Shown here one piece after another: positions 1 through 8,168 of a stretch of DNA of 64,000 nt. Source of the stretch: Variovorax sp. Root318D1 (lineage in GTDB: Bacteria; Pseudomonadota; Gammaproteobacteria; Burkholderiales; Burkholderiaceae_C); assembly GCF_001424835.1 (NCBI RefSeq), contig NZ_LMCQ01000024.1, positions 83,646 to 147,645 on the forward strand, read 5' to 3'. Made by a program: the position numbers and the translations under genes. Within the stretch, counting starts at the first letter, position 1. The number at the start of each line of letters is the position of its first letter. Below the pieces are notes generated by a model. It had not been told where the DNA came from. It worked only from the letters and a program-made list of their open reading frames with translations, and made no database searches.

Positions 1-32
1 GCCGCTCCGGAATTTGAGGTTCAATCCGTGTC

Positions 33-1718
33 GTGCCAAAGCCTGCTGCCCCCTCCCCCCTTTTCATCGAGCTCACTTCGCCGCAATCGGTCAACGGCCG
101 GCGCGCGGCGTTCCAGTCGCTCTGGCTGCTCGCGCGCATGAAGCACGCGCACGATGCCGAAGGCGGCCTCGTGCGGCTGGCCGACCTGCGCGGCGAAGTG
201 TCCGACGCAAGCACGCTGCGCATGGTCGTGAGCCGCGCGTTTCGCGACTTCAAGGCCTGGAACATCGAGGTCGGCTGGGGTGAGGACACGCAGCGCGAGC
301 CGCGCTTTCTCAACGCCGAGCGGCGCAGCCAGGGCCCCTTCTGGCTGCCGGCGGCCGAGGTGAAGCGCGTGCGCATGCTGGTGAGTGGCCGCGCGGCCAC
401 GGCGGCCGAGGTCGCTTCTTTCCTGGGGCTGCGCTCTCGCCGGGCGCGTGCGACGACAGCGCCCGGCTCGCCGAAGCCACCTGACGCGGTGCACCTGCAG
501 GACGCGGCCTTCTGGAAGCAGCTGGTCGCCTCGCAGCAGGCGGCGCGGCAAGGCAGGCTGATGGCGCCTGTGGCGGGTGGCGGCGCGACCGGGTTGCCAG
601 CCAGTGCACTCGAGTCGATCCGCCTCGCCGGCACATTGGCCGCGACCGACTTTCAGCGCGCGCTGGTCACGCTCAACGAGGCCATGCTGTGGCGCCGCCT
701 CGGCGACAACGAGCAGGCGCGCCGGCGGCTGCAGGCTTTGAAGAAGCAACGCCTCGCCCATCACGTGGCGGGCAACGACTACCTCGGCGCGATGGAATGC
801 ATCGTCTCGGCCTGGTGCGCCTACACCGCACGCGACCTGCCGCTCGCGCAGTCGCTCCTTGCCGGCATGGCCGACCATGCCGCGCGCGGACTGGTGCTGC
901 GGCACCACCCCGACGTGCGCTTCGAATGGTGCAACCTCTGGGCCCTGGTGTGCCGCTCGCGCGCATTGGCGCTCGCCGCCGACGACAGGCCCGCAGCAGC
1001 CTCGCTCGCCGAAGAATCGCTGCAGCGCTTCGGCGAAGCCTTGGCCGCGGCCTTCGAATCGCACTCCTTCGATGCGGCCCAGCACGTGGCCGCAAACATG
1101 GGCATGGCTGCGTGGCTGTTCGACCGCGTGGGCCTCTCGGACCTGCCGGCTCTCGCGCACGACGGACACGCCGACACCATGCGCCGCGCCGTTCAATGGA
1201 TCGCCTTCAGCGAATGGCTCTGCGGCCACACCGACGGCCAGGGCCGCTCGGCCTGGAATGCGATCTACCTGATGCGCATCGCGCGCGGCCACTGCCGGCC
1301 CGAGAAGCAACCCACGCTCGTGCAGTTCCGCGCGCAGAAACCGCTGGACCCGACCGCCATCTCCAAGCTCGCCGGTCCGCTCGCCGATGCCTTCGACGCC
1401 GAGCACTGGCCGGCGCGCTGGGTCGAAGTGGCGCAGGCGCGGCTGGCCGACCACCAGGCAGGCCGCCGACGCTACCCCGGCCTGCAGCATTGCAGCCTGC
1501 TGTTCGAGCACGCCTGGTATGCGGCCCATGCGGGCGACCTGAAGGCGGCAGAGCAGTCGCTGGATTCGCTGCGCGAGGCATTGCCGCAGCTGGTGCCGAG
1601 CGACCGCGCTTATTTCACCGAATCGTGGAACGACACCTTGCCGGCCGAGCTGGTGCTCGAAACGAAGCCGCCGCGGCGGCCGGCGGCGCGCAAGAAGGCC
1701 TCGCTTCCAAACAGCTGA
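33..1718 (+). CDS. Hypothetical protein, helical repeat-like, possible regulator
   Basis: I do not recognise a named family. The 561-residue protein starts at a GTG and is codon-biased like its neighbours, so it is likely real. Residues 1-120 read like a winged-helix region: a helix rich in Arg and Lys is followed by conserved-looking turns around residues 60-80 and a segment ending FWLPAAEVKRVRML. Residues 190-540 are almost wholly helical and Ala/Leu-rich, with paired helices resembling TPR units (for example LNEAMLWRRLGDNEQARRRL near 215-235). No signal peptide or membrane segment is visible. It converges with the lacI-family gene with no gap. A helical regulator or scaffold is a guess. 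The true start is uncertain because the window begins 32 bases upstream. Confidence 0.6.
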   Translation: MPKPAAPSPLFIELTSPQSVNGRRAAFQSLWLLARMKHAHDAEGGLVRLADLRGEVSDASTLRMVVSRAFRDFKAWNIEVGWGEDTQREPRFLNAERRSQGPFWLPAAEVKRVRMLVSGRAATAAEVASFLGLRSRRARATTAPGSPKPPDAVHLQDAAFWKQLVASQQAARQGRLMAPVAGGGATGLPASALESIRLAGTLAATDFQRALVTLNEAMLWRRLGDNEQARRRLQALKKQRLAHHVAGNDYLGAMECIVSAWCAYTARDLPLAQSLLAGMADHAARGLVLRHHPDVRFEWCNLWALVCRSRALALAADDRPAAASLAEESLQRFGEALAAAFESHSFDAAQHVAANMGMAAWLFDRVGLSDLPALAHDGHADTMRRAVQWIAFSEWLCGHTDGQGRSAWNAIYLMRIARGHCRPEKQPTLVQFRAQKPLDPTAISKLAGPLADAFDAEHWPARWVEVAQARLADHQAGRRRYPGLQHCSLLFEHAWYAAHAGDLKAAEQSLDSLREALPQLVPSDRAYFTESWNDTLPAELVLETKPPRRPAARKKASLPNS

Positions 1719-2750
1719 TCAGCGCGCTGCCGGCGCCCCGGTCGACTTGCGCACCACCAGTTCGGGCCGCAACACCACGGTCGATGCCGACATCGCGTGA
1801 CCGTCGATCTCTTCGAACAGCATCTCGGCCGCGCGCCAGCCGAGTTCGCGGTGCGGCAGGCGGATGGTGGTGAGCGGCGGATCGACCATGTCGACCAGCG
1901 GCATGTCGTTGTGGCCGGTGATGGAGATGTCCTTCGGCACGCGCAGGCCGGCCTGGCGCAGCGCGTCGTAGGCGCCAAGCGCCACCAGGTCGTTGCAGCA
2001 CACCACCGCTTGGGGCGCGGCGCCGGCTTCGAGCATCTGCTGCATCGCCACCGCGCCGGCCTCGCGGCTGTAGCTCGCGCACTCGACAACGCGGAACGGT
2101 TTCATGCGGTGGTCGCGCAGCGCCTGCTCCACGCCCAAACGACGGCCCACGCCAGTGGGAATGTTCTGCGGGCCCGCGAGATGCGCGATGCGCTTGTGGC
2201 CCAGGCCCACGAGATGGTCGACCGCGAGCTTCATCGCAAGCCGGTCGTCGCTCACCACGGCGGGCAGGCGGCCGGTTTCGTCGGCGCGGTTGACCAGCAC
2301 CGCGGTCATGCCGGCCTTGGTGACGAAATCGACCAGCGGATCGTCGCGCGTGGCCGTGGCCAGGATCACGCCATCGACGCGCTGGGCCAGCATGCGCTCG
2401 AGCACGGGCCGCGCGAGCGCAGGGTCGACCACGTTGGTGACGAACACGAAGTAGCCGCGCGCCGCCGCACTGGCCTCGATGCCCTGCAGGATGGGCGGGA
2501 ACACCGCGTTCGTGATGTCGGGCACCAGCACGCCGATGGTGTGGGTGCGGCCGGTGCGCAAGGCCGAGGCCGCGCGGTTGGGCCGATAGCCCAGGCGCTG
2601 CGCCGCCTCTTCGACCACGCGCAGCACCTCGTCGCTGATCAATGAGCGCTTGTCCGGGCTGAGCGCGCGCGAGACGGTCGACACATGCACGCCGGCGGCG
2701 CGGGCAACGTCGCGGATGGTGACGGGAGAAGAAGGCGGGCTGGTGCTCAT
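1719..2750 (-). CDS. LacI-family transcriptional regulator
   Basis: A 343-residue repressor. The N-terminal helix-turn-helix (VTIRDVARAAGVHVSTVSRA, about residues 10-30) is the LacI DNA-binding motif, followed by the hinge (YRPNRAASALRTGRT) and a periplasmic-binding-protein-like sensor domain with the usual TIGVLVPDI opening. I chose the ATG at 2750, since the longer frame to 2849 adds 33 residues that match nothing and would cover the operators. It is divergent from the dioxygenase operon, and a LacI-type operator lies 11 bases upstream of its own start, so both autorepression and control of the 2889-9842 genes are likely. The inducer is unknown, probably an aromatic intermediate. Confidence 0.9.
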   Translation of the reverse strand: MSTSPPSSPVTIRDVARAAGVHVSTVSRALSPDKRSLISDEVLRVVEEAAQRLGYRPNRAASALRTGRTHTIGVLVPDITNAVFPPILQGIEASAAARGYFVFVTNVVDPALARPVLERMLAQRVDGVILATATRDDPLVDFVTKAGMTAVLVNRADETGRLPAVVSDDRLAMKLAVDHLVGLGHKRIAHLAGPQNIPTGVGRRLGVEQALRDHRMKPFRVVECASYSREAGAVAMQQMLEAGAAPQAVVCCNDLVALGAYDALRQAGLRVPKDISITGHNDMPLVDMVDPPLTTIRLPHRELGWRAAEMLFEEIDGHAMSASTVVLRPELVVRKSTGAPAAR

Positions 2751-2761
2751 GGGCTGATTGA

Positions 2762-2775
2762 TGCAAACGATTGTC
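2762..2775. promoter_or_regulatory. LacI-type operator 1 (lacI side)
   Basis: The sequence TGCAAACGATTGTC matches the LacI/PurR-class half-site pattern TGCAA-N-CG-N-TTGCA on its left half and centre, with the last two bases diverged. It lies just upstream of the lacI-family start, a position suited to autorepression. It repeats the better site at 2865-2878. Confidence 0.7.
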
Positions 2776-2833
2776 GGCAAGGGAGGCACTGAGAACCGGC
2801 CGCTTGCCATTCCCAGCCTTCCGAACAGGGTCA

Positions 2834-2862
2834 TTTTACTTTTCCGCATTTTGGACTAATAT
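2834..2862 (+). promoter_or_regulatory. Probable sigma-70 promoter of the dioxygenase operon
   Basis: A TTTTAC element (2834-2839) and TAATAT (2857-2862) are separated by 17 bases, a plausible moderate -35/-10 pair. The operator at 2865-2878 starts two bases downstream of the -10, so a bound repressor would cover the transcription start. The region is notably AT-richer than its surroundings. Confidence 0.55.
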
Positions 2863-2864
2863 CA

Positions 2865-2878
2865 TGCAAACGATTGCA
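2865..2878. promoter_or_regulatory. LacI-type operator 2 (dioxygenase side)
   Basis: TGCAAACGATTGCA is a near-perfect 14-base palindrome of the LacI-family consensus, with only the third-from-centre pair mismatched. It sits 10 bases upstream of the dioxygenase start and directly after the -10 element, the classic position for repression. Confidence 0.85.
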
Positions 2879-2888
2879 GAAACCACGC

Positions 2889-3755
2889 ATGAACATCGCC
2901 ACCTCTCCCGACTCGGTGCTGGGCTTCGCGCTCGAAGCCATGGCACGCACACCCGACCCGCGGCTGCGCACCGTGATGGATGCGCTCACGCGCCACTTGC
3001 ATGCCTTCGTCCAGGAGGTGAAGCTGACGGAGGAAGAGTTCGAGCAGGCGCTCGAATTCATCGTCGCCATCGGCCAGGCCACGGGCGAAAAAAAGAACGA
3101 GGTGGTGCTGGCGGCCGACATCCTCGGCGTGTCCACGGTGGTGGCGCTGCAGAACAACCAGGACCCGCATGGCGAATCGCCGGCCGCGCTGCTCGGGCCC
3201 TTCTGGCGCGCCAATTCGCCGGCCTGCGCGCAGGGCGACAACATCGCGCGCTCGGGCACGCCGGGCGTTCCGCTCGCGGTATCGGGCACGGTGCGCAACA
3301 CGCGAGGCGAACCGGTCGCGGGTGCCATGGTCGACGTCTGGCAGGCCTCGCCCATCGGCCTCTATGAAAACCAGGACCCGGCGCAGGAAGACATGAACCT
3401 GCGCGGGCGCTTCACGACCGATTCCGAAGGGCATTTTCATTTCCGCAGCGTGCGGCCAGCCGGCTACCCGGTGCCGACCGACGGGCCGTGCGGCGTGCTG
3501 CTGCGCGCGCAGCAACGCCACCCCAACCGGCCGGCGCACCTGCACTTCATGGTGAGCAAGCCGGGCCACAAGGTGCTGGTCACCCAGGTATTCGCCGATG
3601 ACGACGAGAACCTGGAGAGCGATCCGACCTTCGGCGTGACGCGCCGGCTGATCGGCCGCTTCGCGCTGGCACCCGATGGCCAGGCCGCCACGCTGCAGTA
3701 CGACTTCCAGCTCGAGCCCGGCGAGATGAAGTTCCCTCGTCCGCCGATCCCCTGA
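2889..3755 (+). CDS. Intradiol ring-cleavage dioxygenase (hydroxyquinol/catechol 1,2-dioxygenase type)
   Basis: A 288-residue non-heme Fe(III) dioxygenase that would cleave a catechol-type ring between its hydroxylated carbons. The N-terminal all-helical dioxygenase domain spans about residues 1-105. The beta-sandwich catalytic domain follows, with the four expected iron ligands Tyr159, Tyr193, His217 and His219 in the contexts GLYEN, AGYPVPTDGP and RPAHLHF. The ATG at 2889 is preferred over an in-frame TTG at 2874, which would lie inside the operator. Hydroxyquinol 1,2-dioxygenase is the closest match by overall feel. No maleylacetate reductase is present nearby, so the substrate is left open. 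It is the first gene of a LacI-controlled run. Confidence 0.85.
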   Translation: MNIATSPDSVLGFALEAMARTPDPRLRTVMDALTRHLHAFVQEVKLTEEEFEQALEFIVAIGQATGEKKNEVVLAADILGVSTVVALQNNQDPHGESPAALLGPFWRANSPACAQGDNIARSGTPGVPLAVSGTVRNTRGEPVAGAMVDVWQASPIGLYENQDPAQEDMNLRGRFTTDSEGHFHFRSVRPAGYPVPTDGPCGVLLRAQQRHPNRPAHLHFMVSKPGHKVLVTQVFADDDENLESDPTFGVTRRLIGRFALAPDGQAATLQYDFQLEPGEMKFPRPPIP

Positions 3756-3777
3756 TTCCACAACTCCTCTTCACCCC

Positions 3778-4542
3778 ATGAGCTTCGACCCTGTTTCCAG
3801 ACTCGACGGCAAGGTTGCCGTGATCACCGGCGGCCTCGGCGCCATCGGTTATGCGACGGCCATGCGGCTGGCCGCGCTCGGCGCTACCTGCGTGCTGCTG
3901 CACCGCAAGGGCGACGAAGCGGCTGCGCGCGCGGCCGCCCTGCCCTCCGCGCAAGGACAACGCCACAGTGCGATCCGCGCAGACATCGTCGATACACCGA
4001 GCCTGCAAGCCGCAGCCGCAGAGGTAAAAGCCACTCATGGCCGCTGCGACATCCTGGTCAACAGCGCGGGGCACACGCAGCCCGTGCCGGCCGTGGACCT
4101 CGACGCGCTGACCGACGAGCTCATCGACGACATCGTGCGCGCCAACTTCCGCGGCGTGTTCGCCACCATCCGCGCCTTCGCACCGATGCTCAAGGCCAGT
4201 GGCGACGGGCTCGTGGTCAACATCTCGTCCATCGCCGGCTTCACGGGCGTGGGCAGTAACCTCGCCTACGTCGCGGCCAAGGCCGGGCTGGACGTGGTCG
4301 GCGACGCGCTGGCCAAGGCGCTGGCGCCGGCGGTGCGTGTGGTGTCGGTGTCGCCGGGCGCGGTCGAGTCGGGTTTCGTGCCCGGCCGTGGCGCGGAGTT
4401 CGCCAGCAAGATGGCCAGCACCACGCCGCTCGGGCGCATCGGCAAGCCCGACGACGTGGCGGCCACCGTGGAAGCGCTCGCGACCACGATGCGCTTCGTG
4501 ACCGGCACGCGCATCGTGGTCGACGGAGGGCGCCACCTGTGA
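3778..4542 (+). CDS. SDR-family NAD(P)-dependent oxidoreductase
   Basis: A classical short-chain dehydrogenase/reductase of 254 residues. The cofactor motif TGGLGAIG is at 17-24, NSAG at 95-98, the catalytic Ser at 150-151, and Tyr164 with Lys168 (YVAAK). The C-terminal VVDGG signature is present. It lies 22 bases after the dioxygenase and overlaps the following cleavage-enzyme gene by four bases, so the three are probably one transcript. It would oxidise a hydroxyl or reduce a keto group of a ring-cleavage intermediate. The substrate cannot be read from sequence. Confidence 0.88.
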   Translation: MSFDPVSRLDGKVAVITGGLGAIGYATAMRLAALGATCVLLHRKGDEAAARAAALPSAQGQRHSAIRADIVDTPSLQAAAAEVKATHGRCDILVNSAGHTQPVPAVDLDALTDELIDDIVRANFRGVFATIRAFAPMLKASGDGLVVNISSIAGFTGVGSNLAYVAAKAGLDVVGDALAKALAPAVRVVSVSPGAVESGFVPGRGAEFASKMASTTPLGRIGKPDDVAATVEALATTMRFVTGTRIVVDGGRHL

Positions 4543-5426
4543 GCACCAAAACTCTCATCACCTGCGCCGTCACCGGCAACCTCGTGAAGCCCGAGCAGGC
4601 GCCGCACCTGCCAATCACGCCGGTGCAGATCGCCGACGAATGCCTGGCCGCCGCGGAAGCCGGCGCGGCGCAGGTGCACATCCACGTGCGCCATCCCGAA
4701 ACCGGAAAGCCGTCGATGGAGGTCGAGCTCTACCGCGAGGTGGTCGACCGCATCCGCCGCAAAAACCGCGAGCTGATCATCAACCTTACGACCGGACCCG
4801 GCGGGCGCTACATACCGAGCGAGGACGATCCGAAGATCGCCGCGCCCGGCACCACGCTGCTGCCACCAGAGAAGCGCGTGGAGCACATCGCGCTCATCAG
4901 GCCCGACGTGTGCTCGCTCGATCTCAACACCATGAACTCGGGTCCCGACGTGGTGATGAACACGCCGAAGAACGTGCGCCGCATGGCAAAAGTGATTCGC
5001 GAGGCGGGCGTGAAGCCCGAGTTGGAAATCTTCGACTCCGGCGACATCAACCTCGCGCTCGACCTGATTGCCGACGGCACGCTCGAGGGGCCCGCGATGT
5101 GGACCTTCGTGCTCGGCGTGAAGTACGGCTTTGCGCCCACGCCCGAGACGCTGCTCTATGCGCGCAACATGCTGCCGCGCGGTGCCTTCTGGAGTGCCTT
5201 CGGCATCGGTCGCATGGAGTTTCCGATCGTCGCGCAAGCCTGGCTACTGGGCGGCCACGTACGCGTGGGCATGGAAGACAACATCTATCTCGAGAAAGGC
5301 GTGCTCGCCACAAGCAATGCACAACTCGTGGCGAAGGCGCGCGACATCCTGCTGAGCCTGGGCGGCGAGATTGCCAACCCGCGCGAGGCGCGCGCGATGC
5401 TGGGCTTGCCTGGTGTGGGGAGCTAG
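4539..5426 (+). CDS. DUF849 / beta-keto acid cleavage enzyme (BKACE)
   Basis: A 295-residue member of the family typified by 3-keto-5-aminohexanoate cleavage enzyme, a Zn-dependent TIM barrel that condenses a beta-keto acid with acetyl-CoA to give acetoacetyl-CoA plus a shortened CoA ester. The zinc ligands His47 and His49 are visible (VHIHVRHP), as is the downstream acidic ligand in VGMEDN. The GTG start overlaps the SDR stop by four bases, indicating translational coupling. In context it could complete a short route from an SDR-generated beta-keto acid. The structured repeat at 5461 follows directly. Confidence 0.88.
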   Translation: MSTKTLITCAVTGNLVKPEQAPHLPITPVQIADECLAAAEAGAAQVHIHVRHPETGKPSMEVELYREVVDRIRRKNRELIINLTTGPGGRYIPSEDDPKIAAPGTTLLPPEKRVEHIALIRPDVCSLDLNTMNSGPDVVMNTPKNVRRMAKVIREAGVKPELEIFDSGDINLALDLIADGTLEGPAMWTFVLGVKYGFAPTPETLLYARNMLPRGAFWSAFGIGRMEFPIVAQAWLLGGHVRVGMEDNIYLEKGVLATSNAQLVAKARDILLSLGGEIANPREARAMLGLPGVGS

Positions 5427-5460
5427 GAGATGACGTCTTGTTCTGTTCTTGAGGTGAGCT

Positions 5461-5674
5461 GTTCAGGGCGCGCTCCCGCCGACGGGGTACCTTGCTCCGC
5501 GAATGTCCCCCGGCCTGCGGCCTCCTCCTTTATTTCGCTGCGCAAGGCACCCCGCCAGCGGGAGCGTCATTCAGCAGGGCGCCGGGTGCTCCCCGCAGCG
5601 AAATAAAGGAGGAGCCGAAGGCGGGGGACATTCGCGGAGGGGAGTACCCGGTGGCCTTTGCACGCGCCCTGAAC
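5461..5674. repeat. Two-armed structured repeat, copy A (inverted relative to B and C)
   Basis: This element fills most of the 302-base gap between the BKACE and MDR genes. Perfect 12-base terminal inverted repeats (GTTCAGGGCGCG, 5461-5472 and 5663-5674) enclose two hairpin arms. Arm 1 (5472-5565) is closed by GCTCCCGC/GCGGGAGC and GGGGTACCTTGC/GCAAGGCACCCC. Arm 2 (5575-5671) is closed by CAGGGCGC/GCGCCCTG and CCGGGTGCTCCCC/GGGGAGTACCCGG. The inner cores of the two arms are reverse complements of each other. Read on the purine-rich strand, each core carries GGAGGAG, a short stem with a GCA or GAA loop, then GGGGGACATTCGCGG. Copies B and C have the same plan with a longer spacer. An open frame runs through it into the MDR gene but is not thought to be coding. 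Confidence 0.9.
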
Positions 5675-5728
5675 GAACGACACCGGAACACAAGCGATCC
5701 GCAACACAACACGCGGTCGAACACTGAG

Positions 5729-6736
5729 ATGAGCCTCGCCCCAATGCACACCCCAAACACCTCCCGCGCACTGCGCGTAAACGAAAAAGCCGTCAACCTC
5801 GACGCGCTGCAACTCGAAGCCGCATCGCAGCCTGAACCCACGGCGCCCCCCGGCCATGCCGTAGTGCAAGTCGCCGCCGCCGCAGTGAACCCGAGCGACG
5901 TGAAAGCCACCCTGGGCATCATGCCGCAGGCCGTGTGGCCGCGCACCCCGGGGCGCGACTTCGCGGGCACCGTGGTGAGCGGTCCCTCCGAATGGATCGG
6001 CCGCGAGGTCTACGGCTCGGGCGGCGACATCGGCATCACGCGCGACGGTTCGCATGCACGCTTTCTCGTGCTGCCCGAAGCCGCATTGCGCGCCAAGCCG
6101 CAAGGCATTTCGATGGACGAAGCCGGCTCGGTGGGCGTGCCCTTCGTTACCGCCTACGAAGGCTTCCGGCGCAGCGGCATGCCGCAGGCCGGGCAGACCG
6201 TGCTGGTGCTCGGCGCCAACGGCAAGGTCGGCCAGGCCGCCGTGCAGCTGGCCTCGCAGGCCGGTGCGCGAGTGATCGCGGTGCAGCGCCGCGCCAGACC
6301 CTTTGAAGGGTTTGCAAGCGGGCCTGTCGATGTGATCGATGCGCGCCAGCATGCCGACGTGGGCGCGCAGGTGCGTGAACTCACCGACGGGCGCGGCGCG
6401 AACATCGTCTACAACACCGTGGGCAGCGCCTACTTCGAGGCCGCCAACAAGGCGATGGCCAAGGGCGCGACGCAGATCTTCATCGCCACGCACGAACGTG
6501 CCGTGCCCTTCGACATCTTCGCGTTCTACCGCGGCATGCACACCTTCGTGGGCATCGACTCGCTCGCGATGGACTGCGTGGCCTCCACCGCGCAGCTCGA
6601 CGCGATGCGCGAAGGCTTCGAGCGCGGCACGCTCAAACCCTTTCCGGTCGCGCGGCACTTCACGCTCGACGAAGCCATGGACGCCTACCGGCTCGTGCTT
6701 TCTGGCAGCACCGACCGCGTTGTGCTGCGCCCCTGA
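5729..6736 (+). CDS. Zinc-less MDR (quinone oxidoreductase-like) reductase
   Basis: A 335-residue medium-chain dehydrogenase/reductase. The N-terminal GroES-like domain contains AAVNPSDVKA and the GRDFAG turn. The Rossmann domain has the nucleotide motif LGANGKVG at 161-168. The zinc-ligand Cys/His pattern of alcohol dehydrogenases is missing, which points to the quinone-oxidoreductase branch and NADPH-dependent reduction of a double bond or quinone. The start is taken at 5729; the ATG at 5744 is an alternative, and neither has a strong ribosome site. The frame is open back to 5492, but that part translates the structured repeat. Confidence 0.85.
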   Translation: MSLAPMHTPNTSRALRVNEKAVNLDALQLEAASQPEPTAPPGHAVVQVAAAAVNPSDVKATLGIMPQAVWPRTPGRDFAGTVVSGPSEWIGREVYGSGGDIGITRDGSHARFLVLPEAALRAKPQGISMDEAGSVGVPFVTAYEGFRRSGMPQAGQTVLVLGANGKVGQAAVQLASQAGARVIAVQRRARPFEGFASGPVDVIDARQHADVGAQVRELTDGRGANIVYNTVGSAYFEAANKAMAKGATQIFIATHERAVPFDIFAFYRGMHTFVGIDSLAMDCVASTAQLDAMREGFERGTLKPFPVARHFTLDEAMDAYRLVLSGSTDRVVLRP

Positions 6737-6756
6737 ATACAGAGAGGAACACCGCC

Positions 6757-7116
6757 ATGCACGTGACCCGTTTCAGCGAAGCGCCGCACTACGAAGCGCC
6801 CAACCATTTCGACATGCGCTGCCTGCGCCTGCAGGGCAAGGAGGCCGGGCCCTCGACGCAGATGTGGATGGGCATGAGCCAGATCCTGCCCGGGGGCCAC
6901 ACGGGCCTGGATGGTTCGCCGATGGAAAAACTTTATCTCGTGCTCGAAGGCCAGCTCCACGTGGTCGGCGAACTCGACGGCGCGCATGAGGAAGAAGTGC
7001 TCGGCCCCTACGACAGCTGCCGATTCGCGCCCGGCGAAAAGCGGCAGCTGGAAAACCGCGGCAACCGGCCGGTGCTGGTGGCGCTGGTGATGCCGAACGC
7101 ACCGCCGGCTGCATAG
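6757..7116 (+). CDS. Small cupin-domain protein
   Basis: A 119-residue single-domain cupin. The first cupin motif is recognisable around ILPGGHTGLDGSPMEKLYLV, with one His and a Glu in the expected metal-binding positions, and a second strand pair contains FAPGEKRQLENRGN. A ribosome site (GAGAGGAA) precedes the ATG, 20 bases after the MDR gene. Small cupins in catabolic operons act as dioxygenases, isomerases or sensors; which applies here is not clear. Confidence 0.8.
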   Translation: MHVTRFSEAPHYEAPNHFDMRCLRLQGKEAGPSTQMWMGMSQILPGGHTGLDGSPMEKLYLVLEGQLHVVGELDGAHEEEVLGPYDSCRFAPGEKRQLENRGNRPVLVALVMPNAPPAA

Positions 7117-7176
7117 CGCCCTCCTCTTTCCCAGTCATTCATCGCTCACCCAAACAAATCAACGGAGACAAGACGC

Positions 7177-8166
7177 ATGAAGAAGACATTCAACCTGAGC
7201 CGCCGGCAGGCGCTCACGATGGCCGCCGCACTCGCGGCATGCGCGTTCGGCGGCGCCCACGCGCAGGGCGCATGGCCGGGCACACAACCCATCAAGCTGG
7301 TCGTGCCCTTCACCGCGGGCAGCGGTACCGACATCGTCGCGCGGCTGGTGGCCGAGAAGCTCGGGCCCGTGCTGGGCACCAGCGTGGTGGTCGACAACAA
7401 GCCCGGTGCGGGCGGCACGCTCGGCGCGGCCATCACGGCCAAGGCGCCCGCCGACGGCTACACGCTGCTGGTGCATTCGGCGGGGCACCTCGTGAATCCG
7501 TGGATCTACAAGGGTTTGTCGTACGACACCATCAAGGACTTCACAGGCATCACGCCGATGGCGAGCTTGCCCAACGTGCTGGTTACTGCGCCTTCGCACT
7601 TCGCGAACGTGCAAGACCTTGTCGCCAAGGCGAAGGCCAAGCCGGGTAGCCTCAACTATGGCTCCGCGGGCAACGGCTCGGCCACGCACATGAACGCCGA
7701 AGTGTTCCGCCTCGCGGGCGGGGTCGATGCGCAGCACGTGCCCTTCCGCGGCACGCCCGAGGCCATGACCGAGGTGATGGCCGGGCGCGTCGACTGGTTC
7801 TTCGCACCGATGGTGTCGGCCCTGCCGCTCATCAAGGCCGGCAAGCTGCAGGCGCTGGCGGTCGGCACGGCCAAGCGTTCGCCCGCGCTGCCCGAGGCAC
7901 CCACCACGGTGGAAGCCGGTGTGCCGGGCTCCGAGTATTTGTTCTGGGTCGGGCTCTTCGCCCCCGGGAAGACGCCGCAACCGGTGGTGGACCGCCTGCA
8001 GGCCGAGGTCGCGAAGATCATGGCCTCGCCCGAGCTGAAGGAGCGACTCGACAAGCTCGGCGCGGAGCCCTTCACCATGCCCTCGGCGCAGTTCAACAAG
8101 TTCATCGCCGACGAAACGGCCAAGGCGCAGCAGGTGGTCAAGGCAGCCAGCATCAAGGTGGATTGA
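7177..8166 (+). CDS. Bug-family extracytoplasmic solute receptor
   Basis: A 329-residue periplasmic binding protein of the tripartite tricarboxylate (Bug) family. It starts with a Tat-like or Sec signal (SRRQALTMAAALAACAFGGAHA). The mature part opens with the family signature WPGTQPIKLVVPFTAGSGTD and contains the later FRGTPEAMTEVMAGR motif. Bug receptors bind carboxylates, often via a conserved Asp. No TctA/TctB membrane genes are adjacent, which is typical for orphan Bug genes in Burkholderiales. It probably delivers the substrate of this catabolic set. Confidence 0.92.
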   Translation: MKKTFNLSRRQALTMAAALAACAFGGAHAQGAWPGTQPIKLVVPFTAGSGTDIVARLVAEKLGPVLGTSVVVDNKPGAGGTLGAAITAKAPADGYTLLVHSAGHLVNPWIYKGLSYDTIKDFTGITPMASLPNVLVTAPSHFANVQDLVAKAKAKPGSLNYGSAGNGSATHMNAEVFRLAGGVDAQHVPFRGTPEAMTEVMAGRVDWFFAPMVSALPLIKAGKLQALAVGTAKRSPALPEAPTTVEAGVPGSEYLFWVGLFAPGKTPQPVVDRLQAEVAKIMASPELKERLDKLGAEPFTMPSAQFNKFIADETAKAQQVVKAASIKVD

Positions 8167-8168
8167 GC

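Noticed and set aside
21..1529. Long minus-strand frame of 502 codons opposite the first gene
   Set aside because: Shadow of the plus-strand gene in GC-rich DNA; its translation is His/Arg/Gly-rich without any motif. Similar long shadows, for example at 7656-9905, 13535-15658 and 18025-19923, were rejected for the same reason.
5461..5674. Copy A as a simple intrinsic terminator
   Set aside because: The element has two arms, covarying tips, no T run after either stem and near-identical copies elsewhere, which a plain terminator would not explain. It may still attenuate transcription.
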